Positions 31,371 through 38,950 of a stretch of DNA of 38,950 nucleotides are shown piece by piece. The stretch spans positions 1 through 38,950 of the forward strand of contig JAISQB010000014.1 in NCBI GenBank assembly GCA_031274495.1. The letters run 5' to 3'. Positions within the stretch are counted from its first letter, which is position 1. Every line of letters begins with the position of its first letter. The stretch comes from Campylobacteraceae bacterium. Lineage in GTDB: Bacteria; Campylobacterota; Campylobacteria; Campylobacterales; Campylobacteraceae. The notes beneath the pieces are model-generated. The model made no database searches and was not told the DNA's origin. It was given only the letters and a program-made list of their open reading frames with translations. A program made the translations under genes and the position numbers.

Positions 31371-32399
31371 GTGAGATATATAAAAGATGAGCTGAAAGGC
31401 AAAAGCGTTTTGATTACGGGCGCGGCGGGCTTTATCGGGAGTAATTTGGCGTTCTATTTTCAAGAAAATCATCCCGATACGCGCGTGATCGCATTTGATA
31501 TATTTAGAAACAATGAGCGGTTTAGTAACGGCAATCTGAAAAGCTTCGGACATTTCAAAAACTTGATAGGCTTCAAAGGCGAGATAATCTGCGGCGACAT
31601 CACCAAAAAAGAGGATCTTGCGCGCCTTGAGGATTACGATATAGACTATATATTTCACGAAGCCGCCATCTCCGATACGACTGTTTTGGACCAAGAGATT
31701 ATGGTGAGGACCAATGTGAACGCTTTCGTCGACCTGCTGGAGCTTGCGCGCAAAAAGAGGGCGAGGATGATTTACGCCTCATCGGGAGCGACATACGGCG
31801 ACGCGCCAAGCCCGCAGACTGTTGGCTTTGAAAGGGCGCAAAATGTGTATGGATTTAGCAAGCTCACGATGGATAATATCGCAAGAAATTACGCTTACGA
31901 TATCCCCATAATCGGACTTAGATATTTTAATGTCTACGGTGATAGGGAGTATTTCAAAGAGAAAACCGCTTCGATGATTTTGCAGCTTGGGCTTCAGATA
32001 CTAAGCGGCGAGGCTCCGAGACTCTTTTTTAACTCCGATAAGATTTTGAGGGATTTTATATATATAGAAGATGTTATTCAGGCAAATATTTTAAGCCTAA
32101 ACGCCAAAAAAAGCGGCGTCTATAATGTCGGCACGGCGACCCCACGGTCTTTTCAGGATATCGCCGACATCTTGCAACAAGAGCTTGGCACGAAGTATAA
32201 GACGCAGTATTTTGCAAATCCGCACAGAGCTTATCAGACACATACGCAGGCAGATATAGCCTCCACGCGCGAAGAGCTGGGATATAGCCCGAAGTTTTCG
32301 CTGGAAGATGGTATAAAGGCTTATGTGCCTGAGATAAAGAGAATTTATGAGGTCGAGATAGAGCCATACCTGCTAAGCAAATCCCCTCTTAAGAGTTAA
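31371..32399 (+). CDS. hldD: ADP-glyceromanno-heptose 6-epimerase
   Basis: The 342-residue short-chain dehydrogenase/reductase-type epimerase produces ADP-L-glycero-D-manno-heptose, the LPS core donor. It has an NAD(P)-binding GAAGFIGSN near residues 18-26, ASSGATYGD near 137-145, the catalytic YGFSKLTMDN (Tyr-x3-Lys) near 160-169, and GLRYFNVYGDREYFKEKTASM near 183-203, characteristic of HldD. It starts at GTG 31371 with AGAGG upstream. hldE begins one base after the stop. Confidence 0.93.
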   Translation: MRYIKDELKGKSVLITGAAGFIGSNLAFYFQENHPDTRVIAFDIFRNNERFSNGNLKSFGHFKNLIGFKGEIICGDITKKEDLARLEDYDIDYIFHEAAISDTTVLDQEIMVRTNVNAFVDLLELARKKRARMIYASSGATYGDAPSPQTVGFERAQNVYGFSKLTMDNIARNYAYDIPIIGLRYFNVYGDREYFKEKTASMILQLGLQILSGEAPRLFFNSDKILRDFIYIEDVIQANILSLNAKKSGVYNVGTATPRSFQDIADILQQELGTKYKTQYFANPHRAYQTHTQADIASTREELGYSPKFSLEDGIKAYVPEIKRIYEVEIEPYLLSKSPLKS

Positions 32400-32400
32400 T

Positions 32401-33810
32401 ATGTACAAAATCACCAAAAATCCTAAAATCTTAGTAGTCGGCGACTTGATGATAGACCACTATCTGTGGGGAAATTGCGATAGAATTTCGCCCGAAGCGC
32501 CCGTGCAAGTCGTGGATATCAAAAACGAAACATCCGTTTTGGGCGGGGCGGGCAATGTGATATCAAACCTCGTAAGCCTTGGCGCGAAAGTGGATGTAGC
32601 GGGCGTCATAGGCGATGATGAAAACAGGAGCGAGCTCGTCTTGATGCTAAAAAATATCGGCGTGGATGATGGGATGCTTATCTACGAAAAGGGGCGCAAA
32701 ACAAGCAAAAAAAGCAGAATCATAGCCGCCCATCAGCAAGTCATCAGATATGATATGGAGTCCAAAGAGCTTATAAGTAAAGAGAGCGAAAAGGCGCTGG
32801 AGGGGCGTATCCAAGCGGCGATTGAAAAGTATGACGGGGTTTTGATTTCGGATTACGGTAAGGGGGTTTTGACGCCGAGCCTAACGGCTTTTATCATCAA
32901 AACCGCCAAAAGTAAAGGCAAATTTACGCTCATCGACCCAAAAGGTGATGACTACTCAAAATACAAAGGCGCCACCCTCATTACGCCCAATAAAAAAGAG
33001 GCGTCTATCGCCAGCAGGATAAAAATCACCGATGAAAGTTCGCTGAAGAGAGCGGGGGAGAAGCTAAAGTCAGAACTGGAGTTGGACTTTGCCATCATAA
33101 CGCTTTCTGAAGATGGGATGGCTATTTTTGGCGATACGATGCAAGTAATTCCAACGATAGCGAGGGAAGTTTACGATGTAACCGGTGCAGGAGATACCGT
33201 GCTGGCGGCTTTGGGGGTTGGACTTGGAGTTGGATACGACCTGCATAAGGCGGCACTCTTTGCCACTTCGGCGGCGGCGGTTGTCGTGGCAAAATTGGGA
33301 AGTGCGACCGCGTCGATAGATGAAATTAATAAATACGAAAACCAAAAGCTCCATTTTGAACACGACGGTAAAATCCTCACGGTTAAAGAGTTAAAAAAAG
33401 CGCTTAGCGATAAAGCCAAAATCGTCTTTACAAACGGCTGCTTTGACATTTTGCACGCAGGGCACGTGCAGTACTTACAAAAAGCCAGAGCTCTGGGCTC
33501 ACTGCTCGTCGTGGGGTTAAATTCGGATAGAAGTGTTGGGGCGCTCAAAGGTGAAAACAGACCGATAAATAGCGAGCAAGATAGAGCCGTCGTACTTTCG
33601 GCTTTGGGGTTTGTGGATTATGTGGTGATTTTTGATGAGGATACGCCATACGACTTGATAAAAGAGTTGAAGCCTGATATCTTGGTAAAAGGGGCGGATT
33701 ATAAGGGCAAGGAGGTCGTTGGGAGCGATTTGGTGGATGAGGTCGTTTTGATAGATTTTGTAGAGGGCAAAAGTACGACAAATATCATAAAAAGGATACA
33801 AGAGAGATGA
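32401..33810 (+). CDS. hldE: Bifunctional heptose 7-phosphate kinase/heptose 1-phosphate adenylyltransferase
   Basis: This 469-residue two-domain enzyme has a PfkB-type kinase at residues about 1-310 ([11 protein letters not shown] near 14-24; SVLGGAGNV near 45-53; [14 protein letters not shown] near 258-271 with the catalytic Asp). An adenylyltransferase occupies about 335-465 ([17 protein letters not shown] with the HxGH nucleotide site, and [15 protein letters not shown]). Together they phosphorylate heptose-7-phosphate at C1 and, after GmhB acts, attach AMP. The full-length fused form is standard. Its stop overlaps the gmhA start (ATGA). Confidence 0.95.
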   Translation: MYKITKNPKILVVGDLMIDHYLWGNCDRISPEAPVQVVDIKNETSVLGGAGNVISNLVSLGAKVDVAGVIGDDENRSELVLMLKNIGVDDGMLIYEKGRKTSKKSRIIAAHQQVIRYDMESKELISKESEKALEGRIQAAIEKYDGVLISDYGKGVLTPSLTAFIIKTAKSKGKFTLIDPKGDDYSKYKGATLITPNKKEASIASRIKITDESSLKRAGEKLKSELELDFAIITLSEDGMAIFGDTMQVIPTIAREVYDVTGAGDTVLAALGVGLGVGYDLHKAALFATSAAAVVVAKLGSATASIDEINKYENQKLHFEHDGKILTVKELKKALSDKAKIVFTNGCFDILHAGHVQYLQKARALGSLLVVGLNSDRSVGALKGENRPINSEQDRAVVLSALGFVDYVVIFDEDTPYDLIKELKPDILVKGADYKGKEVVGSDLVDEVVLIDFVEGKSTTNIIKRIQER

Positions 33811-34373
33811 AGGAGACGATACGAAGCGAGATAAATTCACACATAGAGACCGCCAAAAAGACATTTGATAGTCTGCAAAACTACATCTACACTGCGTGCG
33901 TTATCGCGACCGATACGATAGCTCGGGGCAATAAGATTTTGATATTCGGCAACGGCGGCAGCGCGGCTGATGCGCAGCATATAGCGGCTGAGCTTGTGGG
34001 GCGCTATAAGACAAATCGCAAAGGACTTGGCGCGATAGCCCTTACGACGGACACTTCGGCGCTTACGGCGATAGGTAATGATTTCGGATATGAGAGCATT
34101 TTTGAAAGACAGGTCGAAGCTTTGGCGAGGGAGGGCGATCTGCTGATAGGCATCTCCACGAGCGGAACGAGCCCAAATGTAGTACGCGCATTAAAATTAG
34201 GACGCGAACTTGGCTGCAGATGTGTAGGACTTAGCGGCAAAGGCGGCGGCACAATGGGCGAAGTGTGCGACATAAATATCGTCATCCCCTCAAGCGACAC
34301 CCCACGCATCCAAGAGATGCACATCATGATAGGACACATCATCTGCCAAGCGATAGACAGCGCGAACACTTAG
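33807..34373 (+). CDS. gmhA: Sedoheptulose-7-phosphate isomerase
   Basis: A 188-residue SIS-domain isomerase for the first step of ADP-heptose synthesis. [24 protein letters not shown] near residues 47-70 is the sugar-phosphate site, [19 protein letters not shown] near 82-100 follows, [14 protein letters not shown] near 119-132 is the SIS motif, and [16 protein letters not shown] near 168-183 carries the catalytic Glu/His residues of GmhA. The start overlaps hldE by four bases. Its 3' end overlaps the convergent WecA-like gene by four bases, with no room for a terminator. Confidence 0.95.
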   Translation: MKETIRSEINSHIETAKKTFDSLQNYIYTACVIATDTIARGNKILIFGNGGSAADAQHIAAELVGRYKTNRKGLGAIALTTDTSALTAIGNDFGYESIFERQVEALAREGDLLIGISTSGTSPNVVRALKLGRELGCRCVGLSGKGGGTMGEVCDINIVIPSSDTPRIQEMHIMIGHIICQAIDSANT

Positions 34374-35371
34374 TGCTTGCGCGGGTTTGCCAGCCTAAAA
34401 TATATGAGATTGTAGAGCGCGATGAATAGCAAAATGGTCAGCGCCTGCATCTTTGTATGCCACATATACAGCAGTGGGATAAATATAAACGGCGCGGCTA
34501 TCGCCCATATCAGCACGGAAGTTTTGTAGTTGTTTTTGGTTATCTCTCTAAAAATAATCATATGAAAATGCATTTTGTCGGGGTAGAGCGGTGAGAGTCC
34601 CTTTTTTTTCTTGCGATACGCGGAAAAAAGCACTTCGTAAACGGGATATATCATAATGCAAAGCGCGAACCACGGCGAAACTTGCTCATATTTTTGGCTA
34701 AGTAGTATGGCTATCTCGACGATGCAAAAACCAAGAAAATATGCCCCTCCGTCCCCAAGGAAAATCTTGCCTTTTGGAAAGTTTAGGACAAAAAACCCAA
34801 GAGTCGCGCAAAGTACGATGAGGCTCACTTGTAAAATCTGTGCGTCCCCCACTATGTAAGCGCACAAAGAGAGTGACGCTAAAACCATGATGGATATTCC
34901 CGATGCCAGCCCGTTGAAGCCGTCTATGATATTTACGGCGTTGATTGAGCCCACGACGGCAAATATCGTAAACAGCGCGCCGATTACAAAAGGAAATTGC
35001 CAAGATATGCCCACATCCAATATCAAAGCGTTAAACAAAACCATCCCCAAAATCGCCGAAAGCGCTTGGATGATAAGCCTTGACTTTGGGGACAAAGAGC
35101 CTCCGAAGTCCTCGATAACACCCCCTATAAACGCGACAAATCCCGCGAGGATGAAAAGATACCCAAACGGCGAGTAAAAGCACATAATAATACTCGCGCA
35201 AAAAATACCGATACCCCCCGCGCGCGGTGTCGCGATATGGTGGAATTTTTGCGGCTTTGACGAATCGCTTAAATCCAAAAAAAGATTGTACTTTTTCGCA
35301 AAAAAGATTACGCCAAGACATACGGCAAACGATACGACAAAGGCAACCAACGGCAAAATAGCGCTATACAT
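34370..35371 (-). CDS. WecA/MraY-family undecaprenyl-phosphate sugar-1-phosphate transferase
   Basis: A 333-residue polytopic membrane enzyme with about ten helices. It attaches a sugar-1-phosphate, usually GlcNAc or a related HexNAc, to undecaprenyl phosphate to start a surface glycan. [19 protein letters not shown] near residues 40-58, [17 protein letters not shown] near 83-99 (Asp-rich site), [13 protein letters not shown] near 146-158 (catalytic Asp), [11 protein letters not shown] near 205-215, and PDKMHFHM near 266-273 (His motif) are all family landmarks. The HIATPRAGG and HFHM motifs suggest WecA-like rather than MraY. AAAGAGAG precedes the ATG. Confidence 0.85.
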   Translation of the reverse strand: MYSAILPLVAFVVSFAVCLGVIFFAKKYNLFLDLSDSSKPQKFHHIATPRAGGIGIFCASIIMCFYSPFGYLFILAGFVAFIGGVIEDFGGSLSPKSRLIIQALSAILGMVLFNALILDVGISWQFPFVIGALFTIFAVVGSINAVNIIDGFNGLASGISIMVLASLSLCAYIVGDAQILQVSLIVLCATLGFFVLNFPKGKIFLGDGGAYFLGFCIVEIAILLSQKYEQVSPWFALCIMIYPVYEVLFSAYRKKKKGLSPLYPDKMHFHMIIFREITKNNYKTSVLIWAIAAPFIFIPLLYMWHTKMQALTILLFIALYNLIYFRLANPRKH

Positions 35372-35398
35372 GACTCTCTTTCATTGTTTTGATGGGAT

Positions 35399-35404
35399 AT
35401 TTTA
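35399..35404 (-). promoter_or_regulatory. -10 box before the WecA-like gene
   Basis: The minus strand reads TTTTTATTGTAAAATATC. TAAAAT lies 28 bases before the ATG with a T-run upstream, so this gene may have its own promoter apart from the galE operon. Confidence 0.45.
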
Positions 35405-35423
35405 CAATAAAAATACTACATAT

Positions 35424-36404
35424 TCACTTTTGATGCTTTTTTCTAAACTCCAGATCGCTTAAAATGATCTCCGCCAAGCCCCTTTTAGGCGTCCAGCCAA
35501 GGATCTCTTTAGCCCTTTTATTGGAGGCTATAAGCTTCGCGGGGTCGCCCTCTCGCCTTGCGCCGTATTCGTGATTTACGGGATAGTGTTTTTCAACTTC
35601 ACTGATGATATCTTTTACCGAAAATCCCTGATTTGAGCCAAGATTGATAGTTTGTGACACATTTTTTCTTACGATATGCTCCATGCCGAGCACATGGGCA
35701 TACGCGATGTCGCTCACATGTATATAATCCCTCACGCAAGTGCCATCAGGCGTATCATAATCCGTACCAAAAACCGTCATCTTTTCCCTTATACCAAGCG
35801 CCGTTTGTATGGTAACCGGTATGATGTGCGTCAAATAGTCCCGCAACAAGCCTATCTCAAGCGTCTTATGCGCACCGGCTACATTGAAATATCTAAAAAT
35901 GCAGTAGTTCATACCATACGCGCGCGCGAACCAGCCTATCATCTTTTCGCTCGCAAGTTTTGTCTCGCCGTAAGGATTTATCGGGGAAGTTTCACTCTCT
36001 TCGGTACAAACGCCATCTCTTGCTTCGCCGTAAACCGCCGCTGTGGAGGAGAATATGATATTTTTTATACTGTTTTTCACCATAACATCCAATAGAGTCC
36101 TCACCCCTTCGACATTGTTGTAGTAATAAAGGCTTGGATTTTTCACACTCTCAGGCACAACTATCTTCGCGGCAAAATGCATCGCCACATCAAACGGTTT
36201 TTTCTTGCTCTCTTCCGCTATAATCCTATCAAGCGAGGCAAAATCAGTGATATCCCCCTCATAAAAAAGAGCCTTTTTATGCACAGCCTCCCTAAGCCCC
36301 GTCGAGAGATTGTCCACAACGACCACTTCGTGCCCCGCGTCGATAAGCTCATAAACCGTGTGCGACCCGATATACCCCGCCCCGCCTACTACGCATACTT
36401 TCAT
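35424..36404 (-). CDS. galE: UDP-hexose 4-epimerase (GalE/Gne)
   Basis: A 326-residue SDR epimerase interconverting UDP-glucose/UDP-galactose or their N-acetyl forms. The NAD site is VVGGAGYIGSH near residues 4-14, followed by VVVDNLSTG near 28-36, FSSTAAVYG near 117-125, and the catalytic NPYGETKLASEKM (Tyr-x3-Lys) near 142-154. RYFNVAGAH near 170-178 and DGTCVRDYIHVSD near 217-229 are substrate-side motifs. In C. jejuni the equivalent gene beside the glycan loci (gne) acts on GlcNAc as well; specificity cannot be read here. The start overlaps the upstream glycosyltransferase stop (ATGA). Confidence 0.9.
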   Translation of the reverse strand: MKVCVVGGAGYIGSHTVYELIDAGHEVVVVDNLSTGLREAVHKKALFYEGDITDFASLDRIIAEESKKKPFDVAMHFAAKIVVPESVKNPSLYYYNNVEGVRTLLDVMVKNSIKNIIFSSTAAVYGEARDGVCTEESETSPINPYGETKLASEKMIGWFARAYGMNYCIFRYFNVAGAHKTLEIGLLRDYLTHIIPVTIQTALGIREKMTVFGTDYDTPDGTCVRDYIHVSDIAYAHVLGMEHIVRKNVSQTINLGSNQGFSVKDIISEVEKHYPVNHEYGARREGDPAKLIASNKRAKEILGWTPKRGLAEIILSDLEFRKKHQK

Positions 36405-37558
36405 TTTTTATCCTTTGGCAACATCTTTTCGTAAAGTTCAAGATACTGCTTGACTACTTTTTTCAGTTCAAACTCTTTCAAAGCTTTTTTTCTGCTTTTT
36501 TGCCCCATTTTATCCATTAATTCTTTATCGTTGACTAAAATTTCTATCTTATCCGCCAAAGACCTGGCATCCTTGATAGGCACCAAAAAGCCGTTTTCAC
36601 CATCATCCACCACCTCTTTGCAGCCGACAGTATCAGTAGTAACGATAGGCTTTGACATACTGGCAGCCTCCAAAAGCGTCCTTGGAATACCCTCTTTATA
36701 GAAGCTCGGCAACACATAAATATCGCTTATAGCTGTTAATTCCAACATATCATCTCTGTGCCCCAGCCATTTGACGCTACCCCCTTGCAAAAACTCTCTA
36801 TTTGCGCATGTATGGTTTCCGCTGTCTATATCGCCCACAAAAACAAACTCCACGTGCGGATATTTTGCCCTTACTATTTCGCACGCTTCATAAAACTCCC
36901 TAATACCCTTATCCCAAATCGCCCTCGCCGCCATAAATACGACCACTTTGTTTTTTAAACCGTTCTTCTCTTTTATCTCTTCCAAGCGCTCTTTTGTGAA
37001 GTTTTCCATATTAAAAAGTTCCGTATCTATCCCGACACTTTTTATCACGCTCGCTCTACTTTGCGGTATGATTTTTTTATCTATCAAATATTGCGGGTCG
37101 TCACTATTTACAAAAATGCAACCGTTTGAGAGTTTAAAGACTATTTTATATAACTTTTCGATGGCTATCCTAACGACCATATTTTTGATACTATTTGATG
37201 CGTAAAATGAACCAAGTCCTTCTATCAAGTTTAAAATCACCGGAATTTTCGCATACTTAGCCGCAAATGTCCCGTAGATATTCGGCTTAACGGTAAAAGT
37301 ATGCAACAAATCAAGCTTCAAATCCTTTATCGCCCCATAGATACTCTTGATCGTTTTCAACTCTCTAAAAGGATTCAAGCTTTTTCTACTCATCTCGTAA
37401 TTGACAACGATAAAACCCCCATCCCTTAACGCTTGATTTTTATCCCCCTTCGGGCATATCGCATAGATAGTATGCCCCTTTTCCAAAAGCGCTTGCATAA
37501 CAGGCAATCTAAAAAGATAGAGGCTTGAATCGGTATTTGATAAGAAAGCTATATTCAT
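36401..37558 (-). CDS. GT4 glycosyltransferase, PglA-like
   Basis: A 385-residue GT-B fold retaining glycosyltransferase. It resembles Campylobacter PglA along its length: opening SNTDSSLYLFRLPVMQAL, RKSLNPFRELK near residue 59, LIEGLGSFYAS near 111, VIKSVGIDTELF near 170, ARAIWDKGIREFYEAC near 211, and the donor-site EGIPRTLLEAASMSKPIV (Glu-x7-Glu) near 287. PglA adds GalNAc to lipid-linked bacillosamine; the acceptor here is unknown. It overlaps both neighbours by four bases (ATGA), so it is a tightly coupled operon member. It acts on the cytoplasmic face of the inner membrane. Confidence 0.85.
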   Translation of the reverse strand: MNIAFLSNTDSSLYLFRLPVMQALLEKGHTIYAICPKGDKNQALRDGGFIVVNYEMSRKSLNPFRELKTIKSIYGAIKDLKLDLLHTFTVKPNIYGTFAAKYAKIPVILNLIEGLGSFYASNSIKNMVVRIAIEKLYKIVFKLSNGCIFVNSDDPQYLIDKKIIPQSRASVIKSVGIDTELFNMENFTKERLEEIKEKNGLKNKVVVFMAARAIWDKGIREFYEACEIVRAKYPHVEFVFVGDIDSGNHTCANREFLQGGSVKWLGHRDDMLELTAISDIYVLPSFYKEGIPRTLLEAASMSKPIVTTDTVGCKEVVDDGENGFLVPIKDARSLADKIEILVNDKELMDKMGQKSRKKALKEFELKKVVKQYLELYEKMLPKDKK

Positions 37559-38667
37559 AGTATCGGCTCATACAATAACTTTGAATAGAGTTCTGACCAC
37601 TGTTTGGCGATATATTTTAAATCAAAATTCTTTAGAACTCTCTCTCTTGCTTTTTTGCCTAAAATTTCCGCCTCTTTTTTTGTCAAGCTTAAAGCCTCTT
37701 TTATATTTTTAGATAAAATTTCAGGTTGTTTTATGGGAACAAGAAAGCCGCAATCTCCCAACACCTCTTTCACCCCTCCACTATCGGTAGCTACAACTAC
37801 CCTTTCGCATGACATAGCTTCCGCAACGACCAAACCAAAACCTTCCCATTCTGAAGACAAAATAAAAATATCGGCAGCAGATAACAAGGCAGATATATCA
37901 TTGCGAAGACCCAAGAAAAAAACTCTATCTCTAATACCCAATTCATCTACCATTTTTTCTAAAAAATACTTATAATTTTTATCCCCATCCCCAACGATCC
38001 ACAGTACCGTATCAATCTCTTTTAGCTTTGAGTAGGCTTGCAAAAGGTTGGGGTAGTCCTTCGCTTCTGTTATGCGACCAACGGCGATTAATACTTTAGT
38101 ATGCTTTAATATCTGTTGTTCTACTCGCAACTTCTCACGCTCATTTTTATCAAAGAGAAACTTATCGGTATCAATGCCGTTGTGCATAGCTATCATTCTT
38201 CCTCTTTTGGTCGCCTTTTTAGCAATAAAAGCATCCACCGCTTCCTCGCTGACGTTGGTGGAAATATTTGCCAGAAAATCTGTCAAACGATAGGCAAGCA
38301 TTCTTAGTTTGCCACCCTCATTTTTGTTGTGCGCTGTACAGATTAAAACCGTTTTGATTCCCAGTAAAGGACGAACAATGCGAGCCATTAAATTGGCGTG
38401 CACCATATGGCTATGGATGATATCGGGTTTAATTTTTCTTATAATTTTTCTTAAGCTAAATAGCGCCTTCAATAAAGACCAAGGATTTTTTTTTGCATTG
38501 AGTGGAATAATTTGTATTTTTTTGTTTGAAGGCAATATCTTTGCCTCCCCTGTAATGTAGCATATATATATTTTGCGCCCCGATGCCGCCAATTGTTCGG
38601 ACAGATCAACTACTTGCCGTTCAGCCCCGCCCGCACCAAGTCCTGTAATCAGAAAAAATATATTCAT
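37555..38667 (-). CDS. GT4 glycosyltransferase
   Basis: A 370-residue GT-B glycosyltransferase. The N-terminus FLITGLGAGGAERQVVDL is the acceptor-side Gly-rich loop typical of group 1 enzymes. IIHSHMVHANLMAR near residue 87, MHNGIDTDKF near 166, VGRITEAKDYPNLLQAY near 199, LSSEWEGFGLVVAEAMSCERVVVATDSGG (Glu-x7-Glu) near 276, and a C-terminal helix follow. I chose ATG 38667 over an upstream in-frame TTG because it lies 4 bases after the previous stop and GAGG precedes it. The sugar and acceptor are not predictable from sequence. Confidence 0.86.
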   Translation of the reverse strand: MNIFFLITGLGAGGAERQVVDLSEQLAASGRKIYICYITGEAKILPSNKKIQIIPLNAKKNPWSLLKALFSLRKIIRKIKPDIIHSHMVHANLMARIVRPLLGIKTVLICTAHNKNEGGKLRMLAYRLTDFLANISTNVSEEAVDAFIAKKATKRGRMIAMHNGIDTDKFLFDKNEREKLRVEQQILKHTKVLIAVGRITEAKDYPNLLQAYSKLKEIDTVLWIVGDGDKNYKYFLEKMVDELGIRDRVFFLGLRNDISALLSAADIFILSSEWEGFGLVVAEAMSCERVVVATDSGGVKEVLGDCGFLVPIKQPEILSKNIKEALSLTKKEAEILGKKARERVLKNFDLKYIAKQWSELYSKLLYEPIL

Positions 38668-38671
38668 CGTC

Positions 38672-38950
38672 TTATGCCTCAACTTGAGAAGTTTTTTTTC
38701 TGTATAATTTTAAGAGTTTATTGATAACAGATGCCGGCAAATATGAAAGTAAAAAAAAGGCTAACTTGCCGGTAAAACTGCCTTTGAACATCTCTTTCAA
38801 TACTTGCCTTGCTTTTGCTTTTTGACCATCAAGCAATAGATAGATATACAACCCTTTCGTTTTAAAATCGTAATGATTTGGGTATTTTTTGTCAAAGCCT
38901 CTACTTCTCATGTACTCCATTTCAAGTTCTTGCAATTTTGCAAATTGCTT
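38672..38950 (-). CDS. C-terminal part of a gene running off the right edge, probably a glycosyltransferase
   Basis: The minus-strand frame is open to the last base of the window, so the start lies outside. The visible 92 residues are basic and helical (KARQVLKEMF, FFLLSYLPASVINKLLKLYRKK), much like the tail of bacterial family 2 glycosyltransferases, but the catalytic region is not in view. The stop lies 4 bases before the next glycosyltransferase gene, so it belongs to the same operon. Confidence 0.55.
   Translation of the reverse strand, partial: KQFAKLQELEMEYMRSRGFDKKYPNHYDFKTKGLYIYLLLDGQKAKARQVLKEMFKGSFTGKLAFFLLSYLPASVINKLLKLYRKKTSQVEA

Noticed and set aside
1-38950. tRNA or rRNA genes, insertion sequences, integrase or attachment sites
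   Set aside because: I read the intergenic regions and found no cloverleaf-like sequence, transposase, integrase or flanking direct repeats.

Overview
The window looks like chromosomal DNA from a member of the Campylobacterota (Epsilonproteobacteria). The protein sequences resemble that phylum, base composition looks mid-40s %GC by eye, and several blocks match the gene order I know from Campylobacter jejuni: serB-tal; rplY-pth-lptG-lysA-pheA-hisC-dxs-perR; dnaX/rho; ccoI-ccoS-cytochrome c; and gmhB-hldD-hldE-gmhA. The flagellar genes fliF-fliG-fliH, which sit between hisC and dxs in C. jejuni, are absent. That fits a non-flagellated lineage such as Sulfurovum-like bacteria; the genus is an inference.

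Left third (1-13.9 kb): a small secreted protein, metF, serB, then an unusual single open frame joining transaldolase to a PilT-type ATPase. Then come rplY, pth, lptG, an erythromycin-esterase-like gene, and a biosynthetic run (lysA, pheA, hisC, dxs) ending in the peroxide regulator perR. Middle (14-19 kb): a three-gene set of von Willebrand A protein, PP2C-like phosphatase and membrane-anchored protein kinase. This is the composition described as a TerY-P phosphorylation triad. It is followed by about 550 bases of diverged long repeats and a desulforubrerythrin peroxidase whose promoter carries a perfect inverted repeat resembling a Fur/PerR operator.

Right half (19-39 kb): an EI24-type membrane protein coupled to dimeric dUTPase, dnaX, murI, rho, a small membrane protein, the copper ATPase and assembly factor for cbb3 oxidase (ccoI, ccoS), and a divergent small cytochrome c, a possible donor to that oxidase. 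The ADP-heptose pathway follows (gmhB ... hldD, hldE, gmhA). It is interrupted after gmhB by about 2.8 kb of unfamiliar genes: a small membrane protein, two tiny overlapping frames, one of them possibly frameshifted, and a secreted MORN-repeat protein. The window ends in a leftward operon for surface glycans (partial glycosyltransferase, two GT4 glycosyltransferases, galE/gne, WecA-like phosphotransferase).

Most worth following up: the transaldolase-PilT fusion, the kinase/phosphatase/VWA triad lying between perR and its likely target gene, the repeat cluster behind the triad, and the insertion in the heptose operon. No tRNA, rRNA, insertion sequence or CRISPR array was recognised.
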